Below are positions 62,361 to 64,000 of a DNA stretch of 64,000 nucleotides, piece after piece. How positions within the stretch are numbered: the first letter of the stretch is position 1; the number at the start of each line of letters is the position of its first letter. This DNA is from Erythrobacter sp. UBA1916 (GTDB lineage: Bacteria; Pseudomonadota; Alphaproteobacteria; Sphingomonadales; Sphingomonadaceae). A program made the position numbers and the translations under genes. The notes under the pieces are model-generated. The model worked only from the letters and a program-made list of their open reading frames with translations. It did no database searches and was not told the origin of the DNA. The stretch lies in assembly GCA_002337385.1 (NCBI GenBank), contig DDFY01000012.1:10540-74539 (forward strand), read 5' to 3'.

Positions 62361-63944
62361 ATGAGCCTTGAATCCAAAGCCAGACAAGCCCTGCAACAGG
62401 GCGATCTCGCAGCTGCCTCGGCGGCTGCGAAACAGTTGGTGCTCGAAGACCAGAGCAAGCCGACCGGCTATTTCCTGTTGGGGATTGTCGCAGCGGAAAT
62501 AGGCGACATGGGCAACGCGCTGCCCTTGCTGGAGGCAGCTGTCCAGCGCGGACCCGAGGCCGAGCATCTGGCGCAATTGGCGCGGGTGCTGAGCCTGCTG
62601 CACCGAGAGGGCGATGCCGCGCGGGCGGCGCGCGCCGCCTATGACCTCAAGCCGCAAGAGGCGATGACGCTCGATACGATCGGCTGTGTCTTTACCCGGT
62701 TGGGCGATCACGAGGGCTCGCTTGGGCCGTTCCGCGAGGCGGTCGCCAAGAGCCCCGATAATCAGGACTATCGCTACAATCTGGCCGCCGCCTGCGGCTT
62801 TACCGGCAAGGTCGATGAGGCGCGGGCGCTGTACGAGGCGATCCTTGCCGAGGAGCCGGGCAATGCACGGGTGCACTATGCGCTGGCGCTCCTGTCACGG
62901 CAGACTTCCGAGGCCAATCACGTCACCCGCTTGGAGGCCGCGCTGGCGAAATCCGAGAGCGCCGATGACCGGCTGCGTATTCGCTATGCTCTGGCCAAGG
63001 AACTGGAAGACATTGGCGATACGGCAGCCTTCGGCCACCTGAAAGCCGCCAACGACGAACACAAGCGGACCATCGGCTACGACTTTGCGCAGGACGAGGC
63101 GGTGTTCGACGCTCTGGAGGCCCTGTTCCGCAGTGGCAAGGGGGCGCTGTTCGCAGGCGAGGGCGAGCGCTCGCAAGCGCCGATCTTCGTGATCGGCATG
63201 CCGCGCACCGGCACTACGCTGGTCGACCGGATTTTGTCCTCGCACCCCGATGTCGGTTCGGCGGGCGAGTTGCAGGCCATGCCGGTGGCGGTCAAACGGT
63301 TGGCGCAGACGCGTTCGCGTCAGGTGATCGATGCAGAGACGGTGGCGGCAAGCGGCGCTATCGATCCAGCGGCGCTCGGCAAGGCCTATCTCGCTCAGGC
63401 CGCGCATCAGCGCCCGGAGGGCTCGCCGCGCTTCATCGACAAGTTGCCTGCGAATTTTCTCTATGCTGCGCACATCGCGCGGGCTTTGCCTGATGCGCGG
63501 ATCGTGTGCTTGCGGCGGCAGCCGATGGATACGATCTGGAGCAACTACAAGAACCTCTTCGCCAGCCAGTCGGGCTACTACGCCTACTCTTACGATCTTC
63601 TGGACGCCGCGCGATATTATGCCCGGTTCGACCGGCTGATGGGCATGTGGGAAGAGCTGATGCCGGGCCGCGTGCTGCAACTGGGCTATGAAGAGCTGGT
63701 GGCTGATCAGGAGCGCCAGACGCGTCGCCTGCTTGCTCACTGCGGGCTGGACTGGGACCCGGCGTGCCTCGCTTTTCATGAAAATCGTTCAGCGGTGGCC
63801 ACGCCCAGCGCGGCGCAGGTGCGCCGTCCGCTTAATGCCGACGCAATCGGCAAGTGGCGCCAGCATGCCGAGGCGCTGGAACCGGCGCGCGCATGGCTGG
63901 CCGGGCAGGGCATCGATCCCGAAGCGGCTTGGCAAGGCGACTAG
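62361..63944 (+). CDS. TPR-repeat sulfotransferase family protein
   Basis: A 527-residue protein: N-terminal TPR repeats over ~220 residues (repeat-type stretches such as YFLLGIVAAEIGDMGNALPL, AMTLDTIGCVFTRLGDHEGS), then a sulfotransferase domain with the PAPS 5'-phosphosulfate motif FVIGMPRTGTTLVDRIL near residue 277 and the 3'-phosphate motif CLRRQPMDTIWSNYKNLF. The conserved His/Lys region KLPANFLYAAHIAR is present. It would transfer sulfate from PAPS to an unknown protein or glycan. It starts ATG 62361 with AAGG upstream; a hairpin follows its stop. Confidence 0.92.
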   Translation: MSLESKARQALQQGDLAAASAAAKQLVLEDQSKPTGYFLLGIVAAEIGDMGNALPLLEAAVQRGPEAEHLAQLARVLSLLHREGDAARAARAAYDLKPQEAMTLDTIGCVFTRLGDHEGSLGPFREAVAKSPDNQDYRYNLAAACGFTGKVDEARALYEAILAEEPGNARVHYALALLSRQTSEANHVTRLEAALAKSESADDRLRIRYALAKELEDIGDTAAFGHLKAANDEHKRTIGYDFAQDEAVFDALEALFRSGKGALFAGEGERSQAPIFVIGMPRTGTTLVDRILSSHPDVGSAGELQAMPVAVKRLAQTRSRQVIDAETVAASGAIDPAALGKAYLAQAAHQRPEGSPRFIDKLPANFLYAAHIARALPDARIVCLRRQPMDTIWSNYKNLFASQSGYYAYSYDLLDAARYYARFDRLMGMWEELMPGRVLQLGYEELVADQERQTRRLLAHCGLDWDPACLAFHENRSAVATPSAAQVRRPLNADAIGKWRQHAEALEPARAWLAGQGIDPEAAWQGD

Positions 63945-63977
63945 CTTCAGCGCGACTTGGTTCCAACGCAAGCGGGG

Positions 63978-64000
63978 CGCCTGTCACATTGTGACAGGCG
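63978..64000 (+). terminator. Perfect hairpin at the window edge
   Basis: Ten-base arms CGCCTGTCAC / GTGACAGGCG with a 3-base ATT loop, beginning 34 bases after the sulfotransferase stop. Any T-run lies outside the window, so it may be a terminator or a palindromic operator. Confidence 0.55.

Overview
This window is chromosomal DNA from a GC-rich alphaproteobacterium, most probably order Sphingomonadales (an Erythrobacter/Novosphingobium-like genome). The evidence is the gene order mutM | ubiE-ubiB | coaBC-dut, the secB / Tim44-like / mltA / Smr block, a UrcA-family secreted protein, DUF2147 and a PEP-CTERM protein. It is almost entirely coding, with many 1-, 4- and 8-base start/stop overlaps. 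I see no phage, insertion sequence, rRNA or CRISPR array. There is one tRNA, tRNA-Gln(CTG).

Layout. 1-8 kb: start of mutM, a DMT exporter, ubiquinone genes ubiE and ubiB, two tandem paralogous membrane proteins, a coaBC with a long acidic inter-domain insert, and dut. 8-14.3 kb (minus strand): a TonB-C-like secreted protein, a lipoprotein esterase, a DUF4136 lipoprotein, trpS, murJ, secB. 14.5-17.4 kb: Tim44-like protein, MltA, Smr protein, and a small lower-GC orphan. 17.5-22.4 kb: peroxide defence (katG, ahpF, ahpC, all minus strand). 22.5-28.7 kb: DUF2306-like membrane protein, aroC, ruvA-(DsrE-like)-(unknown)-ruvB, and a serine-rich PEP-CTERM protein. 28.7-33.8 kb: acnA-rhodanese-prolyl-4-hydroxylase operon and a DMT exporter. 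33.9-38.7 kb: two L,D-transpeptidase-type proteins, an unknown protein coupled to a retropepsin-like protein, and ispG. 38.8-42.9 kb: ZntB/CorA transporter, Kef-type antiporter, and a degenerate GAF-EAL protein. 42.9-51.0 kb: a compact minus-strand chain, pheA-GNAT-DUF4129-DUF4350-MoxR-DUF58-SpoIIM-RDD-GNAT. 51-54 kb: membrane cytochrome c, rlmE and ppx/gppA.

The most interesting region is 53.9-60.6 kb. A fatty-acid-hydroxylase-type membrane enzyme, a DUF2064 transferase coupled to a family-2 glycosyltransferase, an SDR coupled to an ArsM-type arsenite methyltransferase, and, divergent from arsM across only 63 bases, a MerA-like flavin disulfide oxidoreductase coupled to a radical-SAM protein. 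The two transferases belong to the families usually named 'rSAM/selenodomain-associated transferases'. The combination resembles the arsenosugar-type loci of other bacteria, but the radical-SAM protein does not look like canonical ArsS. I propose it makes a complex organoarsenical. That is inference; each individual family call is well supported.

60.6-64 kb: DUF2147, tRNA-Gln, two small secreted proteins (one UrcA), and a TPR-sulfotransferase ending next to a perfect hairpin at the window edge.
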